DNA of 64,000 nucleotides from positions 15,190,001-15,254,000 of the forward strand of contig JAKSXM010000132.1 in assembly GCA_022575985.1 (NCBI GenBank). Direction: 5' to 3'. The translations under genes were made by a program, and so were the position numbers. Origin of the DNA: Anagrus nilaparvatae. Taxonomy: Eukaryota; Arthropoda; Insecta; Hymenoptera; Mymaridae. The notes beneath the pieces were generated by a model, which saw nothing but the letters and a program-made list of their open reading frames with translations, had not been told where the DNA came from and ran no database searches. This document shows positions 48,444-60,491 of this stretch, in pieces. Within the stretch, counting starts at the first letter, position 1. Each line of letters opens with the position of its first letter.

Positions 48444-49060
48444 CTGTTAAAAAGAAATTCGCAGCATAGTTGAATAAAATATGATTAAATCATATGATAA
48501 AAACATTATACTGTTATTAAGCTTATTCAGAATTGAACTTTCTTTATTTTTTACGGAAATTTTCTTTTTTTAACAACTGAAACTATTTTTCTGGTTAAAA
48601 CTCATTGAAATCAGATGAAACTAGTCGAAACCGGAAAAAACCGGTCGGTTATTTTTGTTGGGGATTCTTATGGGACGACATTTTACAATAAAAAATTTAA
48701 GAATTTTTTGAGTATAGTTTTTGATAAAAAAATTATAACATATAAAAAACATATCGTAGAATATAATTATTCAGTTTATTTTAGATTAGGGTGGTTGTTT
48801 ATAACGAAAATTTTATTTATTTAACAATTCTATCGTACAGTAGTGCGCGCGCAAGGTTCTCGCTTCTATAGTGATATGATATAAAGAGAGAGTAATAGTT
48901 GCTTATGTCTATTATCCCCGCAGCTTGGTAGTTTACATCCAATTTATAAATTTTATAAATTTTATAGTATTGATTGATAAGATAGTTATAATTGTAAAAA
49001 AATTGTAACAATTAGATTGGGTTAAGTTTTTATTAAATTTTAATACATTTAAGGAATACA
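48444..49060. other. Upstream region of SP3
   Basis: No gene is supported. It ends with AT-rich promoter-like DNA ('ttataaattttataaatttta' near 48945-48965) before the SP3 start; no single TATA box stands out. Confidence 0.45.
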
Positions 49061-52000
49061 ATGAAGCTAATTATTGGATTTATTATTGCACAATTATTTA
49101 TAATTTGTAAAGGTAATGTTGAATATTTTACTATAATTTAAAATTAATTTTTTTGAAGCGAAAATTTTTGTTGATTTTATATTTTAGTAAAATAAAATTT
49201 AAAAAAAAATTATTTTTACATGGCATTCATTATATAATAATAAAAATTTAACTTGTAAGATATGATAATAAAGTTAGTTTCTTATAAAAATTAAAAAATT
49301 AATTACGATAACATAGAATCCTAAATTTTAAGAGCATTTTTTCCTGTTCAGAAGCACTTTTATATTTTTTTAATTTTAATTTTTTTGTTTTTATTATAAA
49401 TTCCTAAAATTTTTAATACAAATAACCTCATACATTTGTGTATCAACAACTCAAGTTTGTAAGTTTAAGAAGATTATCACGAAAGATCCTAATATCTAAT
49501 TATTTTTAAAGATTCTAACGTTCCTTATCAATAATGAATTTATTAATAATTTTGGAGTTTAATGATCAATAACTGAACAAACTGTTTTTTTTTTTTTCGA
49601 CGTCACAAGTGTATTAAGCAATCCTTATCAAGCATGAAAATATTTATTTTATTTATAATTATAACATAAATAACTTAATGATAACACCATGACCAGGATG
49701 AGTGATTGTAATGGTTTACATTGTATTTCAGTGGCGGATACAGGGGGAGGAATCAAAGAGGTCTATATAACCCCCTTTAGCACAAGTTTGACCCCCACAA
49801 AAATATTTAAAGTACCTTTTTTAGCAAACTTTTTGTAATTTGATGTCAAATGAACCCCCAAAAAATTTTCTAGATCCGCCACTGTATTTTGAAATTTTCC
49901 ATAGATAACATTAAAAGTCATGTAGAATACAAGATTGTATTATGTTTTTGTTAAATCTGTTGATAAGTTTTAGTATAGGATATGTTAATTTATCAAAAAA
50001 ACCATATAAAATCATGAAAATTTTAATTTTAATTTAGAATTAATTATGTTAAAAGAATTTAAATTTATAGTCACACGCAAAAAGAAAGTAAAATTTAAAA
50101 GTGATTAATTATTATTATTTATTGAAATTAAAAATATTGACATTGTTTGTAGATATTTCATATTATTGAGGTTATGTTTTGAAAATAATTTTAATTTGAT
50201 AAGTTATATTAAAATTTAAAGTAAAAAATTATTTATTTACATATTGATTTTATATATTTTTACATGTACTGAGCACAATTTTTAAATGAACCTTCACTTT
50301 TTTATTAAGACATATCGAGTGGCAATATAGGTGATATAGAAAACTAATTAAAATATTAATTTATTTATTTATGTTATAATTGTAAATAAAATAAATATTG
50401 TAGTTCTTGATAAGGATTGGTTAATGCAATTTATTTATTTATTGATTTATTATACATAAACAGTCCAGAGTACCAATACATATGGTAGGATTTTTACATA
50501 AAGTTTACATAAAGTAATTGAAACTTCTAAGAAAATAAAATTGTTTTATTAAAAACATTTTAACTTTTAGATTCTCAGATTTCATTCTCGAATTTCTGAA
50601 ATTATTTTAGTCTTTAACTATCTTTTAACTATCTATCTAAGATTTATCTTTTTCTTTAAGAGTTCAGAATCTATCAAACAAATTTAAAAGATAACGCAGG
50701 AAACAATTGAACTCTAGTAATTATCACTAAAAATTTATTAAAATTTTGCTCTGAGACGATTTTATGAATCATTTATGGATCCTGCTCGAGCAAAATTTTC
50801 ATAGATTTTACGTCATAATTAATTTTTTTTAATCTAGTACCCCTAGAATCTAGTAAAAATACGCTCCATGAAATCGACCCTCTAGGGAGATCTGCACCAA
50901 AGGTCCCCAAATCGAAAATTTTCCAAGTCCATTTCACTCTCCCCCTAAAAACGTCAATATTTCACCCCCCCCCCCCCCCCCTAGCGAGCCAAACTATTTC
51001 AAATACTCCATCCAATGAACATGTTCCATGTTAAAACTCTCCTTTAGCTCTTAAATTAAAGCCTTAATTTTTGGTAGACTTTAAAACTGTAAAACATTAT
51101 TATCAAATCTAATTCAACTGATACATTGGTTCAATAAATTCAAATTATTCTATAAGATACTTTTTTTGTTGATTCATCAAATTCTGAATGACTGATTTTA
51201 TATGAAATGTACGCAGATTTGAAGGTGGGATCTTCCGACTGAGCTATAGCTGTTCATAAGTAATTATATATATAAAATGTCCTGACTGCTCGTTTTTTAC
51301 GTTTTAAAAACGATTCTAGCTGTCCCCGTGAATTTTTGAAATTCTAAAAATGTCGCTTCAAATAACTTCAAACTGGGGATGAAGACAGAATATTCCATAT
51401 ACTTTTAACTGCTATTAATATGGGTACATGGATATTTTCACTCAGGGAAAAGTTATACCCATAATAAATTTTGGGGCCTCGTCTGGGTCTTGTCTCGATC
51501 TCCTTTCGTTTTTGAGGAAGAAAATTAATTTTTTCTTTTTATATAAATCATGTGAATAGATAACACAAAAAATAAAATTATAAAATTGTCAACTATAACC
51601 CACATAGAAACTATTGAAGTCATTTGCATCAAGATTTTAAGTATGCTTAAAATCTTGATATTTCTAGATCTTTATAGCTGATTTATGTTTATCATATAAT
51701 TATTTAAATCCTGTTCATCTAATGACTAGAAACTTCAATAGTTCTAGGTGGGTATTTATACACTGAAAAAAAATTCTGCTTGTGGCTAGCGGATTTTTTT
51801 TTCTTCTCAAATAATTGCAAATGACTTGAAACGTAAAGAAAATTTAAAAAAAAAAAACATTTTTTCTTTTTTTTTTCAAAAAATTTCTTAAATCTCATCA
51901 TACCGATATACGGATATCCCAAGTAAGCGGGAGAAAAATTTTTAAAAAATTTTTTTTACGTTTCAAGTCATTTGCAATCGTTTTACGAGATAAAAAATTC

Positions 52001-55000
52001 CGCTAGCTACAAGCGGAATTCCGCTCGCGGCAAGCGCATTTTTTTTCAGTGTATACAAAAATTTTTAAATTTATAAAAATGTACAAAGTCTTAGTAAAAA
52101 ATGTTAATTTTAATGTTTTTTTACTTATTTAAGATATTTAAAAATTTAAATTTAATTTACGGTAATAAAAAAAGTATTTAAATAAATAAAATATATTTAA
52201 AATTTTTTTTTTGAGACGAGAGCTTTTGAGAGTATGGATGTGAGAGTCTAGTCTCGTCCTGAATCTTCTAATGATTTCACAGTCTCGTCCACCTCTAATA
52301 GTGAAATTTTCTGATTTTGAAAATAAAAATTTAGCGAAAAAAGCTGTATTTTTAAGCAAATTTAGACAGAACCAATTTCATATGTAAAATTTTTCATAAA
52401 AAAAATTTTTTTTAATTCCCGAAAATCTATTACATTTATTTATATAATCAATTCTAAAAAATAAGACTATTTTATTTAAGACTATTTATAAGAAACGTAA
52501 TTCTTAGCTCAAAAATTATTTTCAACCACAGAAAATAGGTGAAATTTCAAATTTTCTACTGTAAGTCATTTCGGCCTTCAGTTTTTGGACAAACATCCAG
52601 AAAAACCGAAAAACTAAAGAAAAATTGTTTCTTTCAATGTGGATTTTTTAAACACTGGAAAATTCTTTTCTTTTTGTTGAACTTAAAATTTCTGTTTTCC
52701 TATAAGTAAATTTATTAATACATAGGATTAAAAATGTGAACCCAGTCAGTTTTGAGAAAAGAATCTTTCTGACGACTATAACTGGCACCCTCTCTATAGT
52801 TATAGGCATATATAACCTGGAGGTCGTGGGTTCAATTTCTACCAGAGATGTTTTTTTTTTAATTTTTTTTCTGACTTTTTTAAGTTCTGCCTAAATCTGA
52901 ATAAAAATACAGCTTTTTTTGATTTTATATTTTAGTCCAAAATTCCAAAAGTTCGCAGATACGGCTAGAAATGGTTTTAAGACGTAAAATTTGGCCAGTG
53001 AAGACATTTTATGTCAGTTACAGTTGCAACTCTTCCGGAAGATTCAATCTGCTAGTTAACGTACATTTCACATGGAACCAGCTAAATAGTACATACAAGT
53101 GTCTAGAAAGAAAACAGTTTGAATAATAACATTTGTTTCTTTACTAGCGTGAAATAATGACTATACTCCAATTTTGAGAGGCCGTCAATATTGCCCTTTG
53201 TGAAAAAAAAAAACATTCATAAACTCATCTAGAAATATTTATTATTACCAAATGCAATTACAGGAACTCGGCACTACGCGCCTCGTACCTTTAAACATCC
53301 GCATTTGGCAAAATAAACATTTCTACGAGCCAGATATGAATTTTATTAGATATGTTTTTAAAAAAATGTAATATTTTGACCCTGAAATATCAAAATAATT
53401 TTACATACACTGTAAAAAGTAACTTTCTTATATTAACAAAAAAATTAGAACATTTTCGAAAAATTAGTAAATTTTCGAAAAAATTTGTAAATATTCGAAA
53501 AAAATCGTATATTTACTAAATTTAGTATATTAACAAAAAATTCGAGTATTCTCGATTTTTTTTTGTGAATTCGCAAGAAAAATTGATAATTTACCATTTT
53601 TTTTCGAAAATTTACAAAAAATTGTTAATTTACAACTTTTTTCGTAAAATCAAAAAAAAAAAATCGAGAATTTTCGAATTTTTCGATAATATACTAAATT
53701 TAGTAAATTTACGATTTTGATCGAATATTTACAAAAAATTTTGAAAATTCACTAATTTTTCGAAAAAATTCTAGTTTTTTTGTAAATCTAAGAAAGTTAC
53801 TTTTTACAGTGTAATTTTCAAAGGGGAGTTTTAAAAATAATTAAATACTAATAATTTATTTTAATATTTTTTAAAAGCAAATTATTATTGAAATCTTTTA
53901 TTAAATATTGGTAATAATTGTTTAAAATATTTGCATAAAATTGTTTATTCAACTTGTTTATTATGCAGAAATGATCAAAACAAGATAACTTGTTATTACG
54001 TAGCTGCATACGTATGAACTAATATTTTAACAACTTGCATTTATTTAAAAAAGTATTTTTATATTATTTGGTATCATACACCGAGATACGTAACTTATTT
54101 TATTGAGAAATCGACTTTGAAATTTGATGTAAATTAACTTTGTCGTAACGTTAAACAGCAGACCACTCAATATGTAAATGCTTTATCGTATTAGTGACTA
54201 ATTAAATTTTCTTTTACAAACTAATTTCGATATTAAATACTGAATATTTTGGGTTAAAAATTTTAGCTAGTAAATAATTTTTTTTACTGTGTAGGTAATT
54301 TATTTGTTAAATAACTACTTATTTACGGACTGCCTTTAAATGATAGCAGCAAATTAAAAATTGGATTTGTTTAGGTAAAATAATGGCATTTGGTTTACTG
54401 ACTATCGCAATGAAAAATTACTAATAAAAAACTTTAGTTTGTGTGGATTAAAAGGTGACGCTCATAAAAAAAAAGTAACGGTTAGCGCTGTTTTTTTAGC
54501 CCAGGAAGCCCATTGGAATAAGTAAAGGGTATCGGTGATATTAACATGGAACATGTTTATTGGATGGGGTATTTGAAAAAGTTAGACTCGCGCGGGGGGG
54601 GGGTGAAATTGACTTAGAATATTTTCGATTTAAGGACCTTTGATACAGAAGTACCTTGGGACCTTTGGTGCAGAATTTTTAAAAAATTTATTGTAAAAAT
54701 GAATAAAAAATAAATTCATATTATTTAAAAAACAATAATAATTTGAAAACTTAATTAATTTTGTTCACTTTGATGTCTAAGCAGCATGATTTCTATAATA
54801 AAAATTTAAATATAAATATTTGGATATAAATATTGATATTATGAACACAATAGATACTTTATTATCAGTGTAATAAGTGAACATGTTCTCATGCTCGTTG
54901 GTTGTGTAGTTACACAAACCTGTTATAAATTTTTTCTTCTATAAATTAAAATCATGCATAATTATAGATTATCATTTGGTATCCCAAAGGCCATAAATTT

Positions 55001-56166
55001 CCTTAGTAACCCGAGCGAAACAATCGGGCGGATGGCCACCGTGCGGCCGCTGGTGGGCCGCCCGACTTTAAGGCGGAAATCCACCCAATTATTTCGGTAG
55101 GGAAGTTCACCGCCTCAACCCTAATTTGTACCCTCAAGAGAGGGCGGTATGCGCTCCCTAAAGATTTCCAGTCATAATTTTTAAATTATTTGAATTTTGA
55201 CAAACACATATAAAAATAAGTACTATGTAAAAATTAAAATTGAAAATAAGGCTAGGCAAAATATCAGATTTGGATTACTACCCAGAAACTAAAATGCTTC
55301 ATGCTTTTTTGTTGTATTTCCATAGTTATAATTTTTATTAGTATTTTGCGTAATTTTAACAGAATAATTATTTTATTCTAGCAAGTATATCAGAAACTTG
55401 GAGAAACAGGATAGATGAATCATTACGAAATGAAAATGTTCGAGTGTTAGGTGGTGATTTTGCAAAAATTGAAGAATATCCATATCAAGTTGCTGTATTT
55501 CGTTGGAATACCCAGAAAGTTTCTTTTTGTGGTGGTGCAATTATAACAGAATATTACGTCATAACAGCTGGACATTGTTTAGATTCAACTGATCCAACGA
55601 ATTATTATATTAGAAGTGGTTCAGAATTTAGAAGACATGGTGGAAATGAACATATGATTGCAGAAATTATAAGACATGAAGAATTCAAATTATTAAGCGA
55701 TAAAGTACGTGCTGAAAATGATATTGGTTTAATGAAAATTAAAGCTCCATTCACTTTTGATAAATTATGTAAACCAATAAAATTATTCACTAAAACAGAT
55801 GAAATTAATGATAAAAGTGTTGGTGTTATAACTGGATGGGGTTTGTATAAATTAGATGAATGGTTATCAGAAGAATTAAGATTTATAAATTTACCAATTG
55901 TTAATAAAGAAAAATGTAATGAATTATTTATGGATAGATATGGTGGAATTAGACCTAAACAAATATGTGCTGGTTATATTAACGATGGTAGTAAAGGATT
56001 ATGTTTTGGAGATTCTGGTAGTCCTTTAGTTATTAATGGAAAAATGGCTGGTATTGTTTCTTGGGGTGCTGAACCATGTGGACAAGATCATAGTCCTGCT
56101 GTATTTACTGAAGTTGCTGAATATCGAACATGGATTAGTAAATTTGTTAATGTAACTGATGCTTAA
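49061..56166 (+). CDS. Secreted chymotrypsin-like serine protease SP3, two exons with 6.3-kb intron
   Basis: Exons are 49061-49112 and 55382-56166, joined in phase 1 across a 6269-bp GT-AG intron, giving 278 residues. Exon 1 encodes a signal peptide (Lys-Leu then an Ile/Phe-rich core). The propeptide is about 20 residues, longer than in SP1 and SP2, and ends at Arg38 before Val-Leu-Gly-Gly. The triad is His82 (ITAGHC), Asp131 (ENDIGL) and Ser229 (GDSGSP; the second Gly after Ser is Ser). The pocket has Gly at the 189 equivalent and Gly at 216, which fits insect chymotrypsins better than trypsins. An extra Cys sits in 'KLCKPIKLF'. The exon 1 link is inferred from phase and architecture shared with SP1. 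The intron contains five or more transposon pieces. Confidence 0.83.
49113..49728. other. First part of SP3 intron
   Basis: AT-rich sequence, nothing recognised. Confidence 0.5.
49729..49884. mobile_element. Short MITE with CAGTGGCGGAT ends
   Basis: CAGTGGCGGAT at the left and ATCCGCCACTG at the right are perfect inverted repeats, flanked by TATTT on both sides (49724-49728, 49885-49889). Ends of this type are common among hAT-like MITEs of insects, but the apparent duplication is shorter than 8 bp, so the superfamily is left open. Confidence 0.85.
49890..50845. other. SP3 intron, unassigned
   Basis: AT-rich, no element recognised. Confidence 0.5.
50850..51040 (+). repeat. Family B fragment (right end)
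   Basis: One decayed minisatellite unit ('gatctgcaccaaaggtccc'), the poly-C tract and 'ccaatgaacatgttccatgtt'. The left two thirds are absent. Confidence 0.7.
51041..51756. other. SP3 intron, unassigned
   Basis: Includes a small hairpin at about 51630-51662 ('catcaagattttaagtatgc' answered by 'gcttaaaatcttgat'). Otherwise nothing. Confidence 0.5.
51761..52051. mobile_element. TA-target foldback MITE (CACTGAAAAAAAA ends)
   Basis: CACTGAAAAAAAAT at the left is mirrored by ATTTTTTTTCAGTG at the right, flanked by TATA on both sides. Inner arms share 'gcaaatgacttgaaacgta'. Right arm has 'caagcggaattccgctcgcggcaagcg'. Confidence 0.82.
52056..53405. other. SP3 intron, mostly unassigned
   Basis: No protein-coding signal. 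It contains the tRNA-like string described next. Confidence 0.5.
52768..52862 (+). repeat. tRNA-like sequence, possible SINE head
   Basis: 'gtgggttcaatttctac' forms a plausible T-arm with a B-box (GGTTCAATTTC), preceded by 'gttata-ggcata-tataac', an anticodon-arm-like hairpin, and followed by a T run that could end pol III transcription. The acceptor stem pairs poorly and no good A-box is seen, so it is not a working tRNA. Confidence 0.35.
53408..53811. mobile_element. TA-target MITE, CACTGTAAAAAGTAACTTTC ends
   Basis: CACTGTAAAAAGTAACTTTC at the left is mirrored at the right (GAAAGTTACTTTTTACAGTG) and both are flanked by TA. The interior is a chain of 'ttcgaaaaa', 'taaatttag' and 'cgagaat' units and is itself largely palindromic. 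A second, interrupted copy lies at 46246-48441. Confidence 0.9.
53814..54540. other. SP3 intron, unassigned
   Basis: AT-rich; nothing recognised. Confidence 0.5.
54545..54945 (-). repeat. Repeat family B, inverted copy
   Basis: On the minus strand it reads from 'aggtttgtgtaactacacaa' (about 54920) to 'ccaataaacatgttccatgtt' (about 54545), with only about two minisatellite units ('ggtacttctg', 'ccaaggt') near 54630-54675. Confidence 0.78.
54990..55180. other. GC-rich structured island in the SP3 intron
   Basis: About 190 bp of much higher G+C than anything around it. TCGGGCGG (55024-55031) can pair with CCGCCCGA (55058-55065), enclosing GGCCACC / GGTGG and a GCGGCCGC loop. The element identity is unknown; a SINE or the end of a non-LTR element is plausible. 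It sits 200-390 bp before the SP3 acceptor. Confidence 0.55.
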
Positions 56167-56174
56167 TAATTAGA

Positions 56175-56180
56175 AATAAA
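56175..56180 (+). terminator. Possible poly(A) signal of SP3
   Basis: AATAAA 9 bases after the stop codon, close but usable. Confidence 0.4.
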
Positions 56181-57050
56181 CTTTATGTACACGGTGCGGT
56201 GATTCTGAAGGGCTGGTAGTAAAAGCCGTGTTTAATAAATAATGCATTTAAATTTACTACTAGTTTTTTAGAATCATCGTCTATGAAAAAAATTATGAAA
56301 TTTTAAGAAATAATGTCAGAGCAATAAAATGACATTGCTATTTTTAGTCATTATAATTTATCTGATGAAACGATTCGATTATGTGTAATAATCATCAATT
56401 TTATATAAAAATAGGCTATTTTTCAACCCTCAATCAACTGAAAATTCTATGTGAAGTTACAAAATGAGTTGCATTGAGATTCGATAGAGTAGCAACGGAG
56501 TTGAGTTGCAATAAATTCCTTCTCCATGCAACTCGCAATCGATTGCCAATTTTTTAGAAAAAAGTCTTTAGAAAAATTCGTAAATGCTTTCACAAGCTAA
56601 AATTACCCGCAAAATCGTATTAGTTCAATTGAAACTACGTGCAACTAATTTTTCCATGGAGTTTTGAGTTAATTGAAGGTTGATATTTTTTTATTTTTAC
56701 ATTCTAATAAAAATGAACTAGTTAAGAAACCAAGGGTAATAAAATTAACATAATTTAGTAAAAGCTATAAAAATTTTATAAAACTAATATGTGAAAGATT
56801 GTCTCGTATAATTTTTAATATGGTTTGATATATGTATTTTTAAAAAAATAAATTTATTTTATCGATATTTTGTATCTAAATAATAAAATTGTTATTTATT
56901 TTTTTTTTTATTTTAATTTGTAAATTTAATTAATTTAATTAATTTAAATCAATTTTTATAAAAGTGTTACCTTCATGGAGCTTAAACTATCTTTAAATTG
57001 ATTAAAAATGAAAAATTCTTGCATAAATGTATTTAATTTTGATGCTCAAA
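56181..57050. other. Spacer after SP3
   Basis: AT-rich, nothing recognised. Confidence 0.5.
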
Positions 57051-57204
57051 TATTTTTTTTTTTTTTTATTATTAAAGCTTTCAACTTTTACATACAAAGA
57101 AAAGTTATTTAGCTGATACATTGTTATAATACAGTTTTACCATACAATATTTCATTTTACAATTTTATTACAAACTTACTCATTACATACCATCTTCTCT
57201 TTTT

Positions 57205-58078
57205 TTAAACATTTAAATTACAGTTTTGCAAAAAATTAAATATTTTTTTTATAAATATGCTATTTGGTGCCCAGAGAAACATCTTTATATCAAATGGAGG
57301 AAATTTTCGGTGCTTTGACAGCTCATTATAAAATTGTTTTCTCTGGTTATTATATAAATCACATTGCCAGAGAATGTGATTAATATCCTGTGTATCATAA
57401 CCACAGGTACACGCAGGACTATCAGTAATTTTTATTTTGTAAAGTGAGGCATTAAGATTGTAATGTCCAGATCTTAATCTATTTACTGTCGTGATTAGAT
57501 TTCTCGGTAATGAGCTATCAATGAACCAGGGTTTTGGAATATCTTTATAGTATATTTCAAAATAGACTTTTCCTTTCGTTTCTCCATCTTTTTTTATTTG
57601 ATCATTATTTCTATTTTTGAATTTTTTTTTTAAATATGCATAAAAGTCAGTATATGGTATAAGAATATTGCTAGGATCGTTTTCAGTAGCTTGCTTTGCC
57701 AATTCATCAGCCTTTTCATTGCCAGGTATACCAACATGTGCTGGAATCCATACAATTTGCAAACTATCGTCATCAAATAGTCTTAAAAGTTCTTTTATTT
57801 TATATATATAAAAGTTGATTTTTACATCAAAATTATGCGTATTTAAAGTTCCCAGCACACTTAGTGAATCTGTATAAATAACATACTTATACCCGTAGTT
57901 CTTTTTAGCAAATTTTAAAGCTTCTAATATGGCGAAGCATTCAGCAGTATATATTGATGCGTATTTTGGTAGGCTTTTTTTAAATTCAAAATTAAATTTC
58001 GGAATATACACCCCTGAACCCACTGATTTCCCTCTATCGGTTTTACTACCATCTGTATAAATTTCTATGCAGTTACCG
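57205..58078 (-). pseudogene. RNase H and C-terminal zinc finger of the non-LTR element
   Basis: The frame 57205-58023 starts at an internal codon; in frame upstream, 'IEIYTDGSKTDRGKSV' adds the first RNase H Asp. Visible motifs are AECFAILEAL (Glu), YTDSLSVLG (Asp), WIPAHVGIPGNEKADELAK (His/Asn/Asp) and then SGHYNLNASLYKI with CTCGYDTQDINHILWQC, the CCHC finger of this group. All RNase H catalytic residues are present. The frame was continuous with the RT before the 80-bp insertion at 58376. Confidence 0.9.
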
Positions 58079-58375
58079 TTTAATGTTTTTTTTCTATGTT
58101 ATTTTTTATAACAATATCTTTTATTACCCTATTAATCGTGGATATTTTAGTTTCGAAATTTTCCACGCTTATATGATATTCATATTTATATATATTTAAT
58201 TTTTGACTCTTTTTAATAAAGCTTCTTATACCATATACTTCTTCAATTCATTCTTCCAAAATACCCTTTTTTTTTTACTACTACTTAAAATTTTATTACA
58301 AAAAAATTCATTAATAATTTTAGCTGTTTTACTGCTTCTATTTGTTATATTCTTTAATACATATTTACAGCACAA

Positions 58376-58455
58376 TAACTGTCAGTTCGGATGTTGATCA
58401 GTATGCGTAATGCATTTCTCCACTTCTTACGCAAAAAAAAAAAAAAAAAAAAAAA
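58376..58455 (+). mobile_element. 80-bp poly(A)-tailed insertion with 13-bp target duplication
   Basis: ATTTACAGCACAA occurs at 58363-58375 and 58456-58468. Between them lie about 57 unique bases ('taactgtcagttcggatgtt' onward) and an A run of about 23. Removing the insert and one duplicate joins the RT frame to downstream in-frame sequence. It is a 5'-truncated retro-insertion mobilised on the plus strand; the source RNA was not recognised. Confidence 0.85.
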
Positions 58456-59995
58456 ATTTACAGCACAACAATTTAGATCTTTCTTCAAACAATAAGTTTT
58501 TTGATTCAGCAATACTAACATTATTTAGAGTGCTTCTTCTATATCCTATAGCTAATTTTATGCAATAGTTTTGAATTCTTTCCAGGACTATTTTCTTTTT
58601 CTTAGTTTTAGGATAATAAATAAAGCTTGCATAGTCCATAATAGATCTTACAAAACTTTTATAAAATGAGAGAAGCGTGTTTGGGTGGGATCCCCACCAC
58701 GTTCCCCTTAAAAATTTAATAATGTTAGTTGCACGATTAGTTTTTTCTTGAACATATGCAATATGTTTTTGGAAACTTAGTTCATAATCGAACATAACAC
58801 CTAAAAATTTTGCTGAATGAGCAGATTTGATCTCATTATTATCAATTAATAATGATGTTTCTGCGGGTTTTATTTTATTTTTATTGAAGTGCTTAAAAAC
58901 TGTTTTATCTACCGATAATTCTATCCCTAATTCGTTTAAATTATTATTTATTGTCGTTATGGCATTTTCTAATAAACTAATATCTTCACTATAGTTATCA
59001 GTTTTAAGGTATACTGCAATATCATCAGCATATTGCAATAATGAAATTCTTGAATTAATATTTTTTTCAATTTTATGTGTATACAGTATATATAAAAGTG
59101 GTCTAAAAACCCCACCTTGTGGAACTCCTCTATTTACTACTCTAGGTTTGTTAAGGTTATATTCAGTGTAAATAAATCTTTCATACGTTAGATATTTAAT
59201 AAGTTCAACTATTTTTTGAGAACAGCCAATATCTGCTAAAATTTTTAAAAGTATATCTGATTGTACATAATTAAAAGCACCTTTGACATCCAAAAAGGCA
59301 CATAGCACATCTTCTTTTTTGTCAAAAGCTCTTTCAATTTCTAATGTGAGTGCAGTTAAATTGTCGTTAGTGGATAAACCTTTTCTAAAGCCTATCTTCG
59401 AGTCTGGTATAATATTATTATGCTCAAACCACCATCTTAGCCTATTAGTATTCATTAATTCAAAAAGTTTACATACGCATGACGTTAGAGCTAACGGCCT
59501 TAATCCACTGCCATTAGGTTTTTGTACAAAGTGTATGTATATATTTTTCCAATAGTCCGGATAAGAATTATTTTTAAACATATCGTTATATATATCAAGT
59601 AATAATAAATGGTATTTTATGGGCACATTCCTTAACAACTCATAATTTATTCCATCCATTCCAGGTGAGGAGTTAAAACCTCTAGATTTAAGTGCAATAT
59701 TAAACTCTGTATATGTGAAAGGACTATCAAAAAATTCATTCTCTTCACATTTTGGTATCCAATTTGGCTTAGTTGGAACCCAGGCTGGGCATAATTTGTC
59801 TAAAGATTCAAGGGCTTTTTGCCTTTTTTCACTTTTATTAGTAATATTATTAGAAGGTAATTTGACCCATTTATTTTTGAAAATTTTAGTTTTCTCCCAA
59901 GTATAACTTAAGTTTGCATGTAAATTTATTGTTTCTGCAAATTTTCTATAAGATTCTCTTTTTTTACTTTTAAATATTTTTTTTGCCATAGCCAC
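58427..59995 (-). pseudogene. Reverse transcriptase of the non-LTR element
   Basis: About 520 residues open. Boxes in order: SSPGMDGINYELLRNVP, GLRPLALTSCVCKLFELM, IGFRKGLSTNDNLTAL, the catalytic FLDVKGAFNYVQ, GVPQGGVFRPLLYILY and LLQYADDIAVYL with both Asp of YADD, then AKFLGVMFDYELSFQKHI. The last residues (a run of Phe) come from the inserted poly(A), not from the element. The start at 59995 is open-ended; real upstream sequence continues with frame changes. Confidence 0.93.
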
Positions 59996-60491
59996 TATTT
60001 TTTTATATTCAATTAAGTCAACAAGTTCTTTTGAATATTCCCATTTTTTAAAGGCAGCTTGTCTTTTCCTTTTGATTTTATCACAGTCTATGTCCCACCA
60101 TGCTACCGGGTTCCTATATTCTTTACTGGAAACTTTCCTTTTTTAGGGGGTATTTTTAACCACGGCATTTTCAATGCTTTTAACAAAAAAATTATATTTT
60201 TCTTTTGGAGAAAGCTGATTATATTCATAGGTAAAGAATTGATCATAGTCCTCATTCAGCAAAATTTGTACATATTTCCAATTTGTTTTTTTTGTATTTA
60301 TTTTAAAACTTTTTTTTATGTAATAATATTTTCCAGTGAAAATGCTTATAATGATGGGATAGTGATCTGAGCCACACGTTTCTTTGTATATTTTAACATC
60401 TACATATTGTGCAAGGTCATTATTTGTTAGAACTAGATCAATATTAGATTTATTTCCAGTACTAAAATCTACACGCGTTTTTGTGTTAGTA

